A DNA stretch of 64,000 bases from Desulfobulbus sp. (GTDB taxonomy: Bacteria > Desulfobacterota > Desulfobulbia > Desulfobulbales > Desulfobulbaceae): NCBI GenBank assembly GCA_028684915.1, contig JAQUEZ010000008.1:1-64000 (forward strand), in the 5' to 3' direction. Positions 28,708 to 38,936 of this stretch are shown here, in pieces. The translations under genes and the position numbers were made by a program. Under the pieces are notes generated by a model. The model was given only the letters and a program-made list of their open reading frames with translations, was not told the origin of the DNA and did no database searches. Numbering within the stretch: position 1 is the first letter of the stretch; every line of letters starts with the position of its first letter.

Positions 28708-28827
28708 ATTGTACCTCCGAAAACTAGAATTTTAGGGAAGGCAACCATAGGGAAATAAGGTTACCGCCAAAAAATAGCCGGAGGTGGGAAAGATGCACTG
28801 AGGGAAGATGTTTCCGAACGAAAACAA

Positions 28828-28939
28828 GATGGCTTCGTAAAAAGTTAAAAACTGTGAAGTCACGCACTGTAAAATCAGTACGTTACGAAGCTCGAAATGT
28901 CCATTTCGAGGCTTTCTCCGAGAACGAAAGAAAAACGGA
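28828..28939 (+). repeat. Dispersed repeat type 2, copy 1
   Basis: Starts GATGGCTTCGTAAAAAGTT and shares GAAGTCACG, CAGTACGTTACGAAGCTCGAAA-like and CGAGAACGA segments with 62654-62762. It lies in the thi4 leader, between the riboswitch aptamer and the start codon. Confidence 0.75.
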
Positions 28940-28954
28940 CACAACAGACACGGT

Positions 28955-29030
28955 TCGCTCCCTACGCCGGCATGATCCGGGTCAGGTTCAAAGGGTATCT
29001 TCTCAGGCCACTTGGCCACCCCTGCTCTGC
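28955..29030 (-). promoter_or_regulatory. TPP riboswitch (THI element)
   Basis: Read on the - strand, the segment has all the conserved TPP-aptamer pieces in order: GGGGTGG, the CTGAGA box, ATACCCTTTGAACCTGA, CCGGATCATGCCGG and GCGTAGGGA. Helix P2 is GGGGT/ACCC and the P4-P5 arm is CCGG/CCGG. It would sense thiamine diphosphate and repress thi4. The distance from the aptamer end to the thi4 ATG is about 250 nt because a type 2 repeat sits between them. Confidence 0.93.
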
Positions 29031-29035
29031 CTCAA

Positions 29036-29064
29036 TGCTTACCTCTGCTTGCAGGGAAGGTCAA
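29036..29064 (-). promoter_or_regulatory. Probable thi4 promoter
   Basis: On the - strand, TTGACC (29064-29059) and TAAGCA (29041-29036) are 17 nt apart and would start the transcript just before the GGGGTGG of the riboswitch. It is 80 bp from the transposon end, so the insertion spared it. Confidence 0.5.
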
Positions 29065-29138
29065 GATGAAAATGAATAGAATCAGCGAGTTAATCTTTGT
29101 GCAGGTGGAAGAACGAGAGGCGGGTATCAGGTAGACTC

Positions 29139-29143
29139 TTCTT
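29139..29143. repeat. Target site duplication, left
   Basis: TCTTT directly before the left terminal repeat; matches 55445-55449. Confidence 0.88.
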
Positions 29144-29183
29144 TGGCCCAATGACCCGGTAGCTGCGATAAGTGCCAACTTTT
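29144..29183 (+). repeat. Transposon left terminal inverted repeat (40 bp)
   Basis: Begins GGCCCAATGACCCGG and ends GTGCCAACTTTTT. Every base is matched by the inverted copy at 55405-55444; length is close to the 38 bp usual for Tn3-family elements, although the first bases are GGCCC rather than GGGG. Confidence 0.93.
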
Positions 29184-29248
29184 TTTTCATAATACGATTC
29201 GATTTTTGGTATCCTATCTAATCTTCCTATGTTAGAGAGGGCCATGTT

Positions 29249-32176
29249 ATGAAAAAAATTTGGGATACCGAGGAGTTATCTACCATTTGGAGTTTGAACT
29301 ATGATGAGTTGAAGCTGCTTAAAACGAAGCCATTAAGAAATCATCTTGGCTTTATATCGCAACTCAAATTCTATCGATTCAGTGGACGATTTCTTCAAAA
29401 TAGCTCGGAAATTTCTGAAGCACCTCTTCAACACCTTGCAGAACAGCTAAATGTACCCGTTTCCGATATTCATTCTTATGATTTTGCCAGTCGATCTGGT
29501 AAACGTCATCGGTCAGAAATTCTTGCCTTTCTCCAGGTCCAGCGAGTCACAGCAAAAGATAAGCACAATTTTTCTGCCTGGCTTATCAGAGAGATATTCC
29601 CTCAAGGTGCTGACATTGGGGAAGCGATCGAACTTTCATTTAATTGGTTTGCCCAAAAAAGAATCGAAAGCCCAGCAAGGGCTGAGCTTGATCGCCTATC
29701 CCGCTCTGCGTTCACCCAATTTGAGCAAAATCTTTTTGCGGAGATTAACCAGTCGCTTTCGATAGCAGACAAGGAAAAGTTGAATCTGTGTCTTAATGGA
29801 TCTGACGGGATAGTAGAATTTAGCAGCTTGAAGGCTGATCCTGGTCGTATTGGTTTGGAAAGTGTTCTCATAGAAACCGAGAAATTACAATTTATTCGGC
29901 CATTTAACCTAAACCATGAAATATACCAAAGAATCAGTGGGAAGGCTCTAAAAAGGTATTTTCAGCGTGTCTGTAGTGAAAGTACCTGGAGGGTCAAGCA
30001 ACATCCGCCTGAAATCAGATATGCCCTGCTTGGAATATTCCTCTATTACCGACAACGGGAAATCATAGATGGCCTGATCGAACTCTTCATCCAAATCGTT
30101 CACCGGCTCACAGCTAAAGCTGAACGGAAACTGATTAAGGAGTTGCTGAACGATTTTCGGAAAGTTCATGGAAAAACCACCCTGCTGTTTAAAATTGCTG
30201 AGGCAGTACTTCTAAATCCAGAGGGTCAGGTGAAGGATGTCGTCTATCCTATTGCCGGAGAAAATGTTCTACAGAACCTACTCAAAGAATTTAAATCTTC
30301 TGGACCAGGGTACAAGCAGCAGGTTCATAAAATCATTCGTTCCTCTTACGGCAACCATTATCGACGCATGGTTCCAAAAATCCTTGAGGCACTTAATTTC
30401 CGTTCAGGTAATACACAGCATCGGCCCGTGTTAGAAGCTCTGGAATGGATTCAACAGAATCGGGACCAATCCAATCATTTTATCCCGCTAGACCAAGGGA
30501 TTCCGATTGATGGTGTCATTCGAAATAACCAGCGAGAAGTAGTCATTGAAGAGGATAGTCAAGGTAGGGAGAGAATCAATCGGATAAATTATGAGATCTG
30601 TGTTCTCCAGGCCTTGCGTGACAAACTCCGCTGTAAAGAAATTTGGGTGGAGGGTGCTGACAAGTTTCGAAATCCCGATGATGATTTACCTATCGACTTC
30701 GAAGATAAGCGCGAAGATTATTACCTCGATCTAGGTCATTCAATTGACAGCTCAGAATTTATCAATGGCATCCAGGACAGAATGCGATTAGCTCTTACAG
30801 ATCTTGATCAAGGCATGCCAAAGAATCAGAAGGTTCGGTTACTCAATCGAGGGAAGAGAAAAATATCCATCACTCCTTTTGAGGCTCAGGAAGAACCGCA
30901 AATCCTTACCGCCTTAAAACGGGAAATCGCTAGTCGGTGGCCTATGACCAGCTTGCTCGATGTTCTCAAGGAGGCCGATTTGCGAGTGGGTTTTACCGAC
31001 CATTTTAAAACGGTCGGTGAGCGGGAAATTCTGGATAGACAAAATCTGCAAAGACGGTTGCTACTTTGTCTTTATGGGATGGGAACCAATACCGGCTTGA
31101 AAAGGATCAGTGGTAACCGCCATGGGATCAGCTATAAAGAACTAATGCATGTCAGGCGGCGTTACGTCCATAAAGCCGCGCTGCGTAACGCCATAGGGCA
31201 AGTTGCCAATTCCATTTTCAGCATTCGTAATACTGATGTATGGGGGGAAGGATCGACCTCATGTGCTTCTGATTCAAAGAAATTCGGTTCCTGGGATCAG
31301 AACCTTATGACAGAATGGCATATCCGTTATGGTGGTCGCGGAGTCATGATCTATTGGCATGTTGAGAAGAAATCAACCTGCATCTATTCCCAGTTAAAAC
31401 GCTGCTCTTCCTCAGAAGTCGCCGCCATGATCGAAGGTGTCTTGCGGCATTGTACAGATATGACAATTGATCGGCAGTATGTTGATAGCCATGGACAAAG
31501 CGAAGTGGCTTTTGCTTTTTGTCATTTGCTCGGTTTTGATCTTTTGCCGAGGCTGAAGGCCATTACTTCTCAGAAACTCTACCGTCCCGATGACAATAAT
31601 GCGGGGACGTATTCGAACCTGGAAGCAATTATGACCCGCCCAATTAATTGGGAACTGATTAGGCAGCAATACGATGAAATGATCAAATACGCCACCGCTC
31701 TGAAACAAGGAACCGCCAATCCAGAGTCCATTCTGCGGCGTTTTACCCGTAATAATATTCAGCATCCAACTTACCGGGCGCTGTCTGAGCTTGGCAAGGC
31801 GGTTAAGACGATATTTTTGTGTCGTTTTCTAGGATCTGAAGCGTTGAGACAGGAAATTAACGAAGGATTAAATGTCGTGGAAAATTGGAATAGCGCCAAT
31901 TCCTTTATCTTCTTTGGAAAAGGCGGCGAAGTCGCCACTAATCGTTTGGAAGATCAGGAACTATCAGTTCTCGCTTTGCACCTGCTGCAAATCTGCTTGG
32001 TTTATGTCAATACGCTGATGATACAGCAAATCTTGATGCGGCCAGATTGGCGCTCAAGGATGAAGCAGGAGGACTACCGGGCCTTGTCACCATTGATTTA
32101 TAACCATATCAATCCGTATGGCATCTTTGAACTTGATATGGATCAACGGTTGCCGATTGAATATGCAGTAGTGTAA
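29249..32176 (+). CDS. tnpA: Tn3-family transposase TnpA
   Basis: 975-residue DDE transposase of the Tn3 family, about the usual 950-1000 residues. The N-terminal DUF4158-like DNA-binding region starts [21 protein letters not shown]. In the C-terminal catalytic half, [13 protein letters not shown] and [17 protein letters not shown] hold the two catalytic Asp positions, and [15 protein letters not shown] is the region of the Glu. [13 protein letters not shown] is also characteristic. The ATG at 29249 has GAGAGGG upstream. The gene is uninterrupted, so the element may still move. It reads inward from the left terminus. Confidence 0.95.
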   Translation: MKKIWDTEELSTIWSLNYDELKLLKTKPLRNHLGFISQLKFYRFSGRFLQNSSEISEAPLQHLAEQLNVPVSDIHSYDFASRSGKRHRSEILAFLQVQRVTAKDKHNFSAWLIREIFPQGADIGEAIELSFNWFAQKRIESPARAELDRLSRSAFTQFEQNLFAEINQSLSIADKEKLNLCLNGSDGIVEFSSLKADPGRIGLESVLIETEKLQFIRPFNLNHEIYQRISGKALKRYFQRVCSESTWRVKQHPPEIRYALLGIFLYYRQREIIDGLIELFIQIVHRLTAKAERKLIKELLNDFRKVHGKTTLLFKIAEAVLLNPEGQVKDVVYPIAGENVLQNLLKEFKSSGPGYKQQVHKIIRSSYGNHYRRMVPKILEALNFRSGNTQHRPVLEALEWIQQNRDQSNHFIPLDQGIPIDGVIRNNQREVVIEEDSQGRERINRINYEICVLQALRDKLRCKEIWVEGADKFRNPDDDLPIDFEDKREDYYLDLGHSIDSSEFINGIQDRMRLALTDLDQGMPKNQKVRLLNRGKRKISITPFEAQEEPQILTALKREIASRWPMTSLLDVLKEADLRVGFTDHFKTVGEREILDRQNLQRRLLLCLYGMGTNTGLKRISGNRHGISYKELMHVRRRYVHKAALRNAIGQVANSIFSIRNTDVWGEGSTSCASDSKKFGSWDQNLMTEWHIRYGGRGVMIYWHVEKKSTCIYSQLKRCSSSEVAAMIEGVLRHCTDMTIDRQYVDSHGQSEVAFAFCHLLGFDLLPRLKAITSQKLYRPDDNNAGTYSNLEAIMTRPINWELIRQQYDEMIKYATALKQGTANPESILRRFTRNNIQHPTYRALSELGKAVKTIFLCRFLGSEALRQEINEGLNVVENWNSANSFIFFGKGGEVATNRLEDQELSVLALHLLQICLVYVNTLMIQQILMRPDWRSRMKQEDYRALSPLIYNHINPYGIFELDMDQRLPIEYAVV

Positions 32177-32366
32177 TTGGGGGCGCTTCAGGATTCGGAA
32201 AAAATAGTACATATGTATGGAAAGTAAACATAACAAGTATAGATTGTTATCAAATACAACCGCTTTAAATTTTAAGCAACAAAATAAGTAACAAATTGAA
32301 TTTCCAAAAATAATTTTGCACTCACATTGCTATATTTTCCTTTTTCTGAAGCAATCCCATTCTGTT

Positions 32367-33557
32367 TTATTGCAAATCCATCGCGATGCTTTTTCCAAAA
32401 TGAATGCAGTTATCAACCGCTTCAGTATCAGGATTCCATAGTTCGCGAATGCCATCATTCATCAGCTGGAACCCTCCTTCCTTAAGCCTATCGGAAATCA
32501 TCTTTATTGACTCACCACTCCAACCATAACACCCAAAAGCAGCCGCCTTTTTATTTTTGAATTTCAAGCCTCGCATTTCCTCCAGAATAGCCGCTGTAGC
32601 AGAAAGAATGCCTTGATTGATCGTCGGCGACCCCACGAGAATAGCTTTTGATTTAAAAACCTCTGTAATCAGATCGTTTTTATCTGACCTGGCGACATTA
32701 AAGAGTTTAACAGTGATGGTCTTGTCGATTTCCGTAATTCCCTTAGCAATGGCTTCAGCCATTTTCCTGGTTCCATCCCACATTGTATCGTAGAGAATCG
32801 TAATCTGATCTTCGGAATAGTCGTTTGCCCACCGCGCATATTGGTTGACGATCTGCAGAGGATCATCCCTCCAAATTACGCCATGACTCGGACAGATCAT
32901 GTCAACCGGTACATTCAACCCAAGGACTTCCTTGATTTTTTTGTCAACCAAGGCGCTGAATGGTGTGAGGATGTTGGCATAATACTTTATGGCTTCCTGG
33001 TACAATTCCGCTTGATCTACAAGATCGTTGTACATTAACTCCGACGCAAAATGCTGGCCAAAGGCATCATTACTAAAGAGGATATTATCCTTTGTCAGAT
33101 AGCTCATCATGCTATCTGGCCAGTGCAACATTCGAGCTTCGATGAATATAAGCTCTCTTGAACCTAGCTGGAGTGTGTCGCCTGTCTTGATAACCTGGAA
33201 ATTCCAGTCTTGATGATAATGGCCTTTCAGGGATTTGACGGCATTAGCAGTGCAGTAAATTGGCGTATCGGGGATATGGCTCATCAGTTCCGGCAGGGCA
33301 CCGCTGTGATCTGATTCGGCGTGATTGGCAATAATGTAATCGATCTTGTCCAGGGAGATCTCTTTTTGCAAGTTTTCTACAAATTCATTGGAATATTTTC
33401 CCCATACGGTATCAATCAGGACGGTTTTTTCATCTTTTATCAGGTATGGATTATAGCTTGAACCACGATGGGTCGAATATTCTTCCCCATGAAATCTTCG
33501 TAATTCCCAATCAATCTTCCCAACCCAATAAACATTGTTCTTTACCTGAAAACTCAT
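32367..33557 (-). CDS. fprA: Flavodiiron protein (A-type, NO/O2 reductase)
   Basis: 396-residue class A flavodiiron protein: metallo-beta-lactamase domain with diiron ligands (H79, E81, D83, H84 in NHAESDHSG, plus H in PSHGVIW) and a C-terminal flavodoxin domain ([20 protein letters not shown] loop, [21 protein letters not shown]). Such proteins reduce NO to N2O and/or O2 to water in anaerobes, fed by rubredoxin or a similar donor. There is no fused rubredoxin. AAGGAGG precedes the ATG. It is the last gene of the CBS-HPP-fprA series downstream of hcp1. Confidence 0.93.
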   Translation of the reverse strand: MSFQVKNNVYWVGKIDWELRRFHGEEYSTHRGSSYNPYLIKDEKTVLIDTVWGKYSNEFVENLQKEISLDKIDYIIANHAESDHSGALPELMSHIPDTPIYCTANAVKSLKGHYHQDWNFQVIKTGDTLQLGSRELIFIEARMLHWPDSMMSYLTKDNILFSNDAFGQHFASELMYNDLVDQAELYQEAIKYYANILTPFSALVDKKIKEVLGLNVPVDMICPSHGVIWRDDPLQIVNQYARWANDYSEDQITILYDTMWDGTRKMAEAIAKGITEIDKTITVKLFNVARSDKNDLITEVFKSKAILVGSPTINQGILSATAAILEEMRGLKFKNKKAAAFGCYGWSGESIKMISDRLKEGGFQLMNDGIRELWNPDTEAVDNCIHFGKSIAMDLQ

Positions 33558-33615
33558 ATTCCATTCCTCCTTTTTCTCGCCAAGAATCAGGAACCATTTC
33601 CCGAAAGCTTCCTTG

Positions 33616-34152
33616 TCAGAACCAATATTCAGGATATTGCCGTTTTGATGAGAGGTTATTGACCATCAGAGCTACCACCAGCATGATGGTCGCCCCTAAT
33701 CCCACAGGGATTATAGCATACAAATAACCAAGGGCATGCACCTTGGCGCTGCCTATAACCGCGATCAACGCTGTAGCTCCACCAGGGGGGTGTAAGGTAC
33801 GGGTGACGAGCATTACAGCGATGGCAGTCGCGACGGCAAGCGCAGCAGCAAGCCACAGTTGATTGGTAAAGGTCTGGTAACAGAAAACACCAATAATCGC
33901 AGAAATGATATGGCCACCGAGTAAATTTCGGGGTTGTGCCAGGGGGCTTTTTATGGCCCCGTAAATAAGGACAGCGGATGCACCAAAGCTCCCGATAATC
34001 ATGACCAGATCGCTCTGGGCAAGAAGATTAAAATGACTGAAGGAAACGGCTGAGATACCGAGGAACGCACCAAGCCAGGACCAGAAAATTTCACTAAGAG
34101 GTGGCCTTGGGGGACTTTTGGTGAACCCTTTCATTTTTCCGAAATAGTTCAT
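33616..34152 (-). CDS. HPP-family membrane protein
   Basis: 178-residue integral membrane protein with about four to five hydrophobic helices and the family hallmark [19 protein letters not shown] proteins are little studied; cyanobacterial and plastid members have been reported to transport nitrite, which fits the nitrogen-oxide cargo here. It overlaps the CBS gene by 4 nt, so the CBS protein may gate it. Transport substrate is inference. Confidence 0.85.
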   Translation of the reverse strand: MNYFGKMKGFTKSPPRPPLSEIFWSWLGAFLGISAVSFSHFNLLAQSDLVMIIGSFGASAVLIYGAIKSPLAQPRNLLGGHIISAIIGVFCYQTFTNQLWLAAALAVATAIAVMLVTRTLHPPGGATALIAVIGSAKVHALGYLYAIIPVGLGATIMLVVALMVNNLSSKRQYPEYWF

Positions 34153-34775
34153 TTGTCCCTCCTGGTGCGCATAATGTGACCACCTACCAGATCAGACCTC
34201 GTTAAAATACCTACCAGGGCATCACTGCCTTTGGCCAATACCGGTAAACGGTTGATGCCATTTTCCTGAAGAATGGCCGCCGCCGCAATAGAAAGAGTGT
34301 CCTCTGCAATGGTTATGGCGGGAGTGCTCATTATATTGGCTGCCGTTGCCTGATGAATGGAGGCCGTTTCGCATTGGCCTCCTTGCAGACAAGAAGTGAC
34401 CACATCCATAAAGGACCGGTTTGCCCCACCCATTTGCTTGAAAAAATCCCGTTCTGAAATTATCCCGACCACCTTTTCCTTTTTATCAAGGACCGGGACT
34501 CCGGATATAGATGCAGCGGCCATTTTATGTGCAACTTCAACAAGAGGGGTAGTGGTCGAGACAGTCACTACCTGACGGCTGGCAAGCTCTCCAACGGTTA
34601 TTGACTGCAAACGGCCAAGAGCATGCTGGTAGGCGTGCCGATAAAGCACCTTGAAATCAGCGGCAGTGATATCCAGATAGCCATGAATTTCCTGCATGGC
34701 GGTATAGATATCCTCGTCAGAAATGTCGATTTCCAGCGGGATGTCTGGGGCGGAGGAAGTTGGGTTTTGTTTCAT
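34149..34775 (-). CDS. CBS-domain pair protein
   Basis: 208-residue protein with an N-terminal helical part (DIPLEIDISDEDIYTAMQEIHGYLDI) and two CBS motifs: ITVGELASRQVVTVSTTTPLVEVAH ending in GIISERDFF, then TAANIMSTPAITIAEDTLS ending in GILTRSDLVGG. CBS pairs bind adenosyl nucleotides and regulate transporters or enzymes. Translationally coupled to the HPP gene, so it most likely senses energy state for that transporter. Confidence 0.85.
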   Translation of the reverse strand: MKQNPTSSAPDIPLEIDISDEDIYTAMQEIHGYLDITAADFKVLYRHAYQHALGRLQSITVGELASRQVVTVSTTTPLVEVAHKMAAASISGVPVLDKKEKVVGIISERDFFKQMGGANRSFMDVVTSCLQGGQCETASIHQATAANIMSTPAITIAEDTLSIAAAAILQENGINRLPVLAKGSDALVGILTRSDLVGGHIMRTRRDK

Positions 34776-34794
34776 AATGTCCGTCCTGAATGTT

Positions 34795-34841
34795 TAAAAA
34801 TGACAAGCCCGAAATAACCATTGGGTTGTGCCGGGCTTGTC
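34795..34841 (-). terminator. Rho-independent terminator of hcp1
   Basis: GACAAGCCCG and CGGGCTTGTC (34802-34811 and 34832-34841) are perfect complements; on the - strand the hairpin is followed by ATTTTT. It lies between hcp1 and the CBS gene. Confidence 0.82.
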
Positions 34842-34861
34842 TGCTTCCTAAGGTCTACTGT

Positions 34862-36496
34862 TTAACCAAGAATAGCTTTCAGGTCTTCGTCCGGAGTGGA
34901 GATGGGCATGATGCTGAAATTCTCCACTAAAACGTTCAGCACATTCGGAGTAACGAATGCAGGAAGACTAGGTCCGAGACGAATTTCCTTGATGCCCAGG
35001 GAAAAGAGGGACAGCAGGATAACCACGGCCTTTTGTTCGTACCAGGAAAGGACCAGCGACAAGGGGAGATCATTGACCCCACACTCAAAGGCATCGGCCA
35101 GGGCCATGGCAATCTTGACCGCTGAATAAGCGTCGTTGCACTGGCCAACATCCAACAGCCGGGGAATGCCGCCGATATCACCGAGCTTTTTGTCAAAGAA
35201 ACGGAATTTACCGCAAGCCAGGGTCATGACCATACAATCCTCGGGAACCTTCTCCACCAGCTCCGTGTAGTAGTTGCGTCCAGGCTTGGCGCCATCGCAT
35301 CCTCCGACGAGGAAGAAGTGACGAATGGCTTTGGACTTCACCGCCTCAATGACCTTGTCGGCGACTCCAAGCACGGTGTTTCTGGCAAATCCCACCAGAA
35401 CACTGCCTTTGTCCAGCTCATCGTTGAACCCGTCCAAGGCCAGTGCTCTCTCAATCACTGCACTGAAGTCTTTCTCACCACTCCCTGCAACATGGGCGAC
35501 GTCAGGCCATCCCACCAGGCCGGTAGTGAAAACATTGTTCTTGTACGAATCCAATGGTTTCTGGATACAGTTTGTCGTGAAAAGAATGGCTCCGGGGAAT
35601 TCAGGCATCTCTTTTTGCTGATTCTGCCAGGCGGTTCCGTAGTGGCCATAGAAATGCGGGTATTTCTTCAATCCTGGATAACCGTGACAGGGCAGCATTT
35701 CACCGTGGGTATAAATATTGATCCCTTTGCCTTCGGTTTGCTTGAGCAGCATCTCCAGATCCTTGAGATCATGCCCAGTGACGAGGATACATTTGCCGGG
35801 GATATGCCCCAAGGGAACTTCGGTGGGAACCGGATGCCCGTAAGTTCCGGTGTTCCCGGCATCGAGGAGCTCCATGGCCTTTATATTGACCTCTCCGGTC
35901 TTCAGGGCCATGGCCACTAAATCGTTGAGCCCCATTTCCCCTGTGATCGCTGCCATGGCCTCATGGATGAAGGCGTAGACCATCTCCTCTTCCTGTCCGA
36001 GAATGGCGGCATGGTCAGTATAAGCGGCAAGACCACGTAGACCGTAAAGGATAATTTGCTTCAGGGAACGTAGGTCCTCATTGGCGTCAAGCGAGGGAAT
36101 GAAATTGAGCGCCTTTCCCTGTTCTTCAAGGCCAGTCAAGCTCTCAGCTGGAGTAAAGCTCAGGGAGGCAGCTGCACTATCAACTGTTCCTCCAGCGGCT
36201 AGAACCTTGGCCTTGAGTTCGTCACGCAAGGTGACGGCTTCCCTGATCCAGACTTCGAAACGGGCCGGATCAAAATCGACATTGGTTAAACATGAAAAAA
36301 TAGCCTCGCTGGTGAAACGGTCTATTGTATTGTTAACAACCCCCACCTGGCGTCCCGCATGGGCAACGATGGACAGGCCCTGAACCGCATGCGTCAGTAG
36401 ATCTTCAAGCCCTGCGACTTCTTCTTTTTTTCCACAGACACCCATTTTGGTGCAGCCGATTCCTTGGATAGTTTGTTCACATTGGTTACAAAACAT
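34862..36496 (-). CDS. hcp: Hybrid cluster protein / hydroxylamine reductase, copy 1
   Basis: 544-residue Hcp. The N-terminal cluster cysteines follow the anaerobe pattern CX2CX8CX5C (MFCNQCEQTIQGIGC...GVCG). Hybrid-cluster ligands are all present: His in VTGHDLK, Glu in THGEMLP, Cys in TTNCIQ, the persulfide Cys in VGGCDGAK, Cys in TLACGKF, Cys in VGQCNDA, and Glu/Lys in WYEQKA. Hcp proteins reduce hydroxylamine to ammonia in vitro and NO to N2O in vivo. AAGGAG lies before the ATG and a TTGAC-N4-GTCAA dyad lies 102 nt upstream. Closely similar to copy 2 at 43703. Confidence 0.93.
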   Translation of the reverse strand: MFCNQCEQTIQGIGCTKMGVCGKKEEVAGLEDLLTHAVQGLSIVAHAGRQVGVVNNTIDRFTSEAIFSCLTNVDFDPARFEVWIREAVTLRDELKAKVLAAGGTVDSAAASLSFTPAESLTGLEEQGKALNFIPSLDANEDLRSLKQIILYGLRGLAAYTDHAAILGQEEEMVYAFIHEAMAAITGEMGLNDLVAMALKTGEVNIKAMELLDAGNTGTYGHPVPTEVPLGHIPGKCILVTGHDLKDLEMLLKQTEGKGINIYTHGEMLPCHGYPGLKKYPHFYGHYGTAWQNQQKEMPEFPGAILFTTNCIQKPLDSYKNNVFTTGLVGWPDVAHVAGSGEKDFSAVIERALALDGFNDELDKGSVLVGFARNTVLGVADKVIEAVKSKAIRHFFLVGGCDGAKPGRNYYTELVEKVPEDCMVMTLACGKFRFFDKKLGDIGGIPRLLDVGQCNDAYSAVKIAMALADAFECGVNDLPLSLVLSWYEQKAVVILLSLFSLGIKEIRLGPSLPAFVTPNVLNVLVENFSIMPISTPDEDLKAILG

Positions 36497-36597
36497 AGCG
36501 TTTCTCCTTGCGTTCGGAATATTGTTAAAATGACTCTTTTATTTGCTCGATTGTGTTCGTCTGGCGTCTATGTTGCCCCATTGCCAGGAAGACGGCC

Positions 36598-36611
36598 TTG
36601 ACGTAGGTCAA
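36598..36611 (-). promoter_or_regulatory. CRP/FNR-type dyad upstream of hcp1
   Basis: On the - strand TTGACCTACGTCAA, the same dyad as in the hcp3 promoter region. It resembles sites described for HcpR-type regulators of hcp genes. The following -10 region is poor at the exact spacing seen for hcp3. Confidence 0.6.
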
Positions 36612-36633
36612 TTTCTTGGGAAAAAATCTAAAA

Positions 36634-36951
36634 TTAAATTGGTGGAGCGATGGTGACCAGAAGGCGCATGTCGCTTTCTGCACGTACGCCATGGGGTTCC
36701 CTTATTTCAGAAATGAGAATGTCTCCCGTTGTAGCGGGCATTTCCGCTCCATTTTTGCCGAGAAAAAATCCTTCCCCTTCGACAACAAGAATTGAGAGTT
36801 GACCGTCGAGGTCATGCGAGTGTACCGGAAAGGTATGACCTGCCGAGAGGTTGAAGTTGATAATTTTGAAATACGGGGAGTCTTCGACGAGAAAAAACCG
36901 CGTCATTCCTTGTTCAAATACTCTTGTGTCGTTCAGGCTCATTTTCTTCAT
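36634..36951 (-). CDS. Small cupin-domain protein
   Basis: 105-residue single cupin barrel: GHTFPVHSHDLDGQLSILVVEGEGFF holds the HxH metal motif and GDILISEIREPHGVRAE the second His motif. The start at 36951 (MKKMSLND) follows AGAGGTG and avoids a poor upstream extension. Lies upstream of hcp1 on the same strand. Could be a sensor or a metal-dependent enzyme; function not assignable. Confidence 0.78.
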   Translation of the reverse strand: MKKMSLNDTRVFEQGMTRFFLVEDSPYFKIINFNLSAGHTFPVHSHDLDGQLSILVVEGEGFFLGKNGAEMPATTGDILISEIREPHGVRAESDMRLLVTIAPPI

Positions 36952-37219
36952 GAGAACACCTCTTTGAGGAATTGGGGGACAGGAGAACCTCGCTCTCATC
37001 CCGGTACGATGTTTGTCACTTTTCTGGTTTGGAGTGTTGTTCTGCGGTTAACTCGATTGTGCGGTGGTGACGGCAGCGCATTAATCAAGTTGCCCGCTCC
37101 AGGATTTGTTAGCGGTAATTATGTGAAAATTAATTCCCATAAAAGGCCTAAAAAAAACAACCTCGAAACGTTGATGCAGAAACGTGTGCTCAGATGAATG
37201 AACTGAGACTCATACCTGA

Positions 37220-37819
37220 TTACTCTGCGACCAACATGAGGTGAAAAAGTGGCCAGGCCGCAATAAAATGGCCTTTGACATCAAAATCTCCTTCACTCAT
37301 ATGCCAAAGGAGGGCTGCTGGTTGCACAATGCCAAAAAACATCCGTGCCACAGCAGCGGGTTCCAGATCAGGACGAATCTCGCCCTTTTTCTGTCCCTCA
37401 CGAACTATTGCTTCCAGTTCAAGCAAATAACCACTGACAATAAGATACATCCTTTGGCGTTTGATTCTCTCCTGCCCCCACAATTCGTCGGAAAAAACGA
37501 TGCGAGGGATTCCCTGGTGCTGGCAAATCAGTCCTTCATGCAAGCGGAGTAATTCACGAAGACGGTCTATAGCGTTTTCTTTTTTCTGCCGGACAATCTC
37601 CACATTTTTATACATCTTCTCCCGTATGTGTTCGAGGATCGCCCCGAGAATCGCGTCTTTGTTCTTGAAGTGCCGATAAAGCGCTGAAGGGGCCAGGCCA
37701 AGATGGGCGGCAATCTCGCTGATCTTTAATTTCTTGACCTCGGTATCGCTCAAAATGTGGAGAGCAGCTTCAACGATCTGTTCTTTTCGTATGTCAGTGG
37801 CAACTTTTTCTGTAGTCAT
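37220..37819 (-). CDS. TetR-family regulator
   Basis: 199-residue TetR protein. Residues 10-55 form the helix-turn-helix (KEQIVEAALHILSD ... ISEIAAHLGLAPSALYRHFKNKDAIL); the rest is a helical ligand domain. It is preceded by a dyad at 37831-37850 suitable for autoregulation, and follows the NapH-like gene by 71 nt. Ligand unknown; neighbours suggest a redox or nitrogen-oxide signal. Confidence 0.88.
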   Translation of the reverse strand: MTTEKVATDIRKEQIVEAALHILSDTEVKKLKISEIAAHLGLAPSALYRHFKNKDAILGAILEHIREKMYKNVEIVRQKKENAIDRLRELLRLHEGLICQHQGIPRIVFSDELWGQERIKRQRMYLIVSGYLLELEAIVREGQKKGEIRPDLEPAAVARMFFGIVQPAALLWHMSEGDFDVKGHFIAAWPLFHLMLVAE

Positions 37820-37830
37820 CGCAGGATTCC

Positions 37831-37850
37831 ATGTGAATTTACTTTCACAT
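37831..37850 (-). promoter_or_regulatory. Probable TetR operator
   Basis: ATGTGAA-N6-TTCACAT, perfect 7-bp arms, 12 nt upstream of the tetR start; placed where an autorepressor would bind. Confidence 0.55.
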
Positions 37851-37890
37851 TAAGTGCGGACTATGGTAGCGTCAAGAGTGGTATCGATTA

Positions 37891-38898
37891 TCAGTATGTT
37901 GTTGGGTGACTGATTTTCTCAGCCACCTGGTACATCTGCTTGAACGTCGCGGGAGAGACCTTGCTTTGCCAATGACCACTGAAATTGGCTGCAATCCAAA
38001 AACCGAGAAAAATAATCACGGTCAATAGAGGAAGGAGCCAAGACCCGACCTTTCTGCCCGCCCCTTGCAGAGTGAGGCACTCCTTCTGAGGGCAGGTGAC
38101 AATACATTCAAGACAGCCGACACATTCAGGAGAGCGAATAGTATGTTTCTGACTGACCTTAATGCCGCCTGGACAACGAGCATCGCATTTTCGGCAATCA
38201 ATGCATGTCTTGCTGTCACGGTTGACCTGCAGCGGGCTCACCAAGGCGAGTAATCCAAGTAGTGCTCCATAGGGACAGAGAAATCGACACCAGAAGTTGG
38301 CTACTACAAAAGAGAGAACGACCAAAGAGATAAGGATAGCCAAGGTCAGGTGCGATGGGGAAAGAAAAAATTGGAGCATCTTGGCGTCTGCCGCCAGATT
38401 ATAAGGGGTTTGCAAAAAGGATGCGATTGCTGCTACATCCATCTTCCAGCAGATGATGTAGAGAAAAAATCCGAGGAACAAATATTTGAGACTGCTGAGA
38501 AGTAGAGCCAGCCAAGCAGGGACTTTCCGGAGGATCTTGAATTTTGCCCCTATCCATTGAACCTGATGGCTCAGAAAGCCTACCGGGCAAATCCAACCGC
38601 AAAACCCCTTCCGGGCCAATAAGCCAATTATTAATGCAGCCATGAAGATGACTAAACCAGCCGGATGAATAGGGTCAAATTCGGCGGTGAGAATGAATCG
38701 TTTGAGGCTCAGCAGGGCAGAAATCGGCAAAAAACCTTCCACTCCTGGTGGCCTGGCAACATACTGTCCCTGATCCAGGGTCCATTGGTAGAAGAGAAAA
38801 AATCGATATCCTATATAAAGGGTAAATAGCCCGAAAGATGCTTGGACTATTCTCCTTATTCCGCTGATATTTTTATGAAAGAATGCGTTTGCAGGCAT
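37891..38898 (-). CDS. NapH/CcoG-like 4Fe-4S membrane protein
   Basis: 335-residue membrane protein with about five to six helices. Two CxxxCP motifs after helices (FCGWICPVG and WCRFLCPYG) and two ferredoxin-type 4Fe-4S sets (CIDCRKCDARCPGG and CVGCLECIVTCPQ) give the NapH/NosR family architecture. Such proteins pass electrons from quinol across the membrane to periplasmic nitrate, nitrous oxide or related reductases. In this cargo it could supply electrons to the octaheme cytochrome system or cytosolic Hcp. Partner is inferred. Confidence 0.85.
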   Translation of the reverse strand: MPANAFFHKNISGIRRIVQASFGLFTLYIGYRFFLFYQWTLDQGQYVARPPGVEGFLPISALLSLKRFILTAEFDPIHPAGLVIFMAALIIGLLARKGFCGWICPVGFLSHQVQWIGAKFKILRKVPAWLALLLSSLKYLFLGFFLYIICWKMDVAAIASFLQTPYNLAADAKMLQFFLSPSHLTLAILISLVVLSFVVANFWCRFLCPYGALLGLLALVSPLQVNRDSKTCIDCRKCDARCPGGIKVSQKHTIRSPECVGCLECIVTCPQKECLTLQGAGRKVGSWLLPLLTVIIFLGFWIAANFSGHWQSKVSPATFKQMYQVAEKISHPTTY

Positions 38899-38936
38899 GA
38901 TTCACTCCTAAGAACAAAGGCGGCAGATCTGTCAAT

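Noticed and set aside
29041..29060. TCCCTGC on the - strand as the 5' side of riboswitch helix P1
   Set aside because: It lies within the spacer of the predicted promoter, upstream of the expected transcript start, so it should not be in the RNA.
32177..32366. Terminator between tnpA and fprA
   Set aside because: AT-rich convergent gap without a stable stem followed by a T-run.
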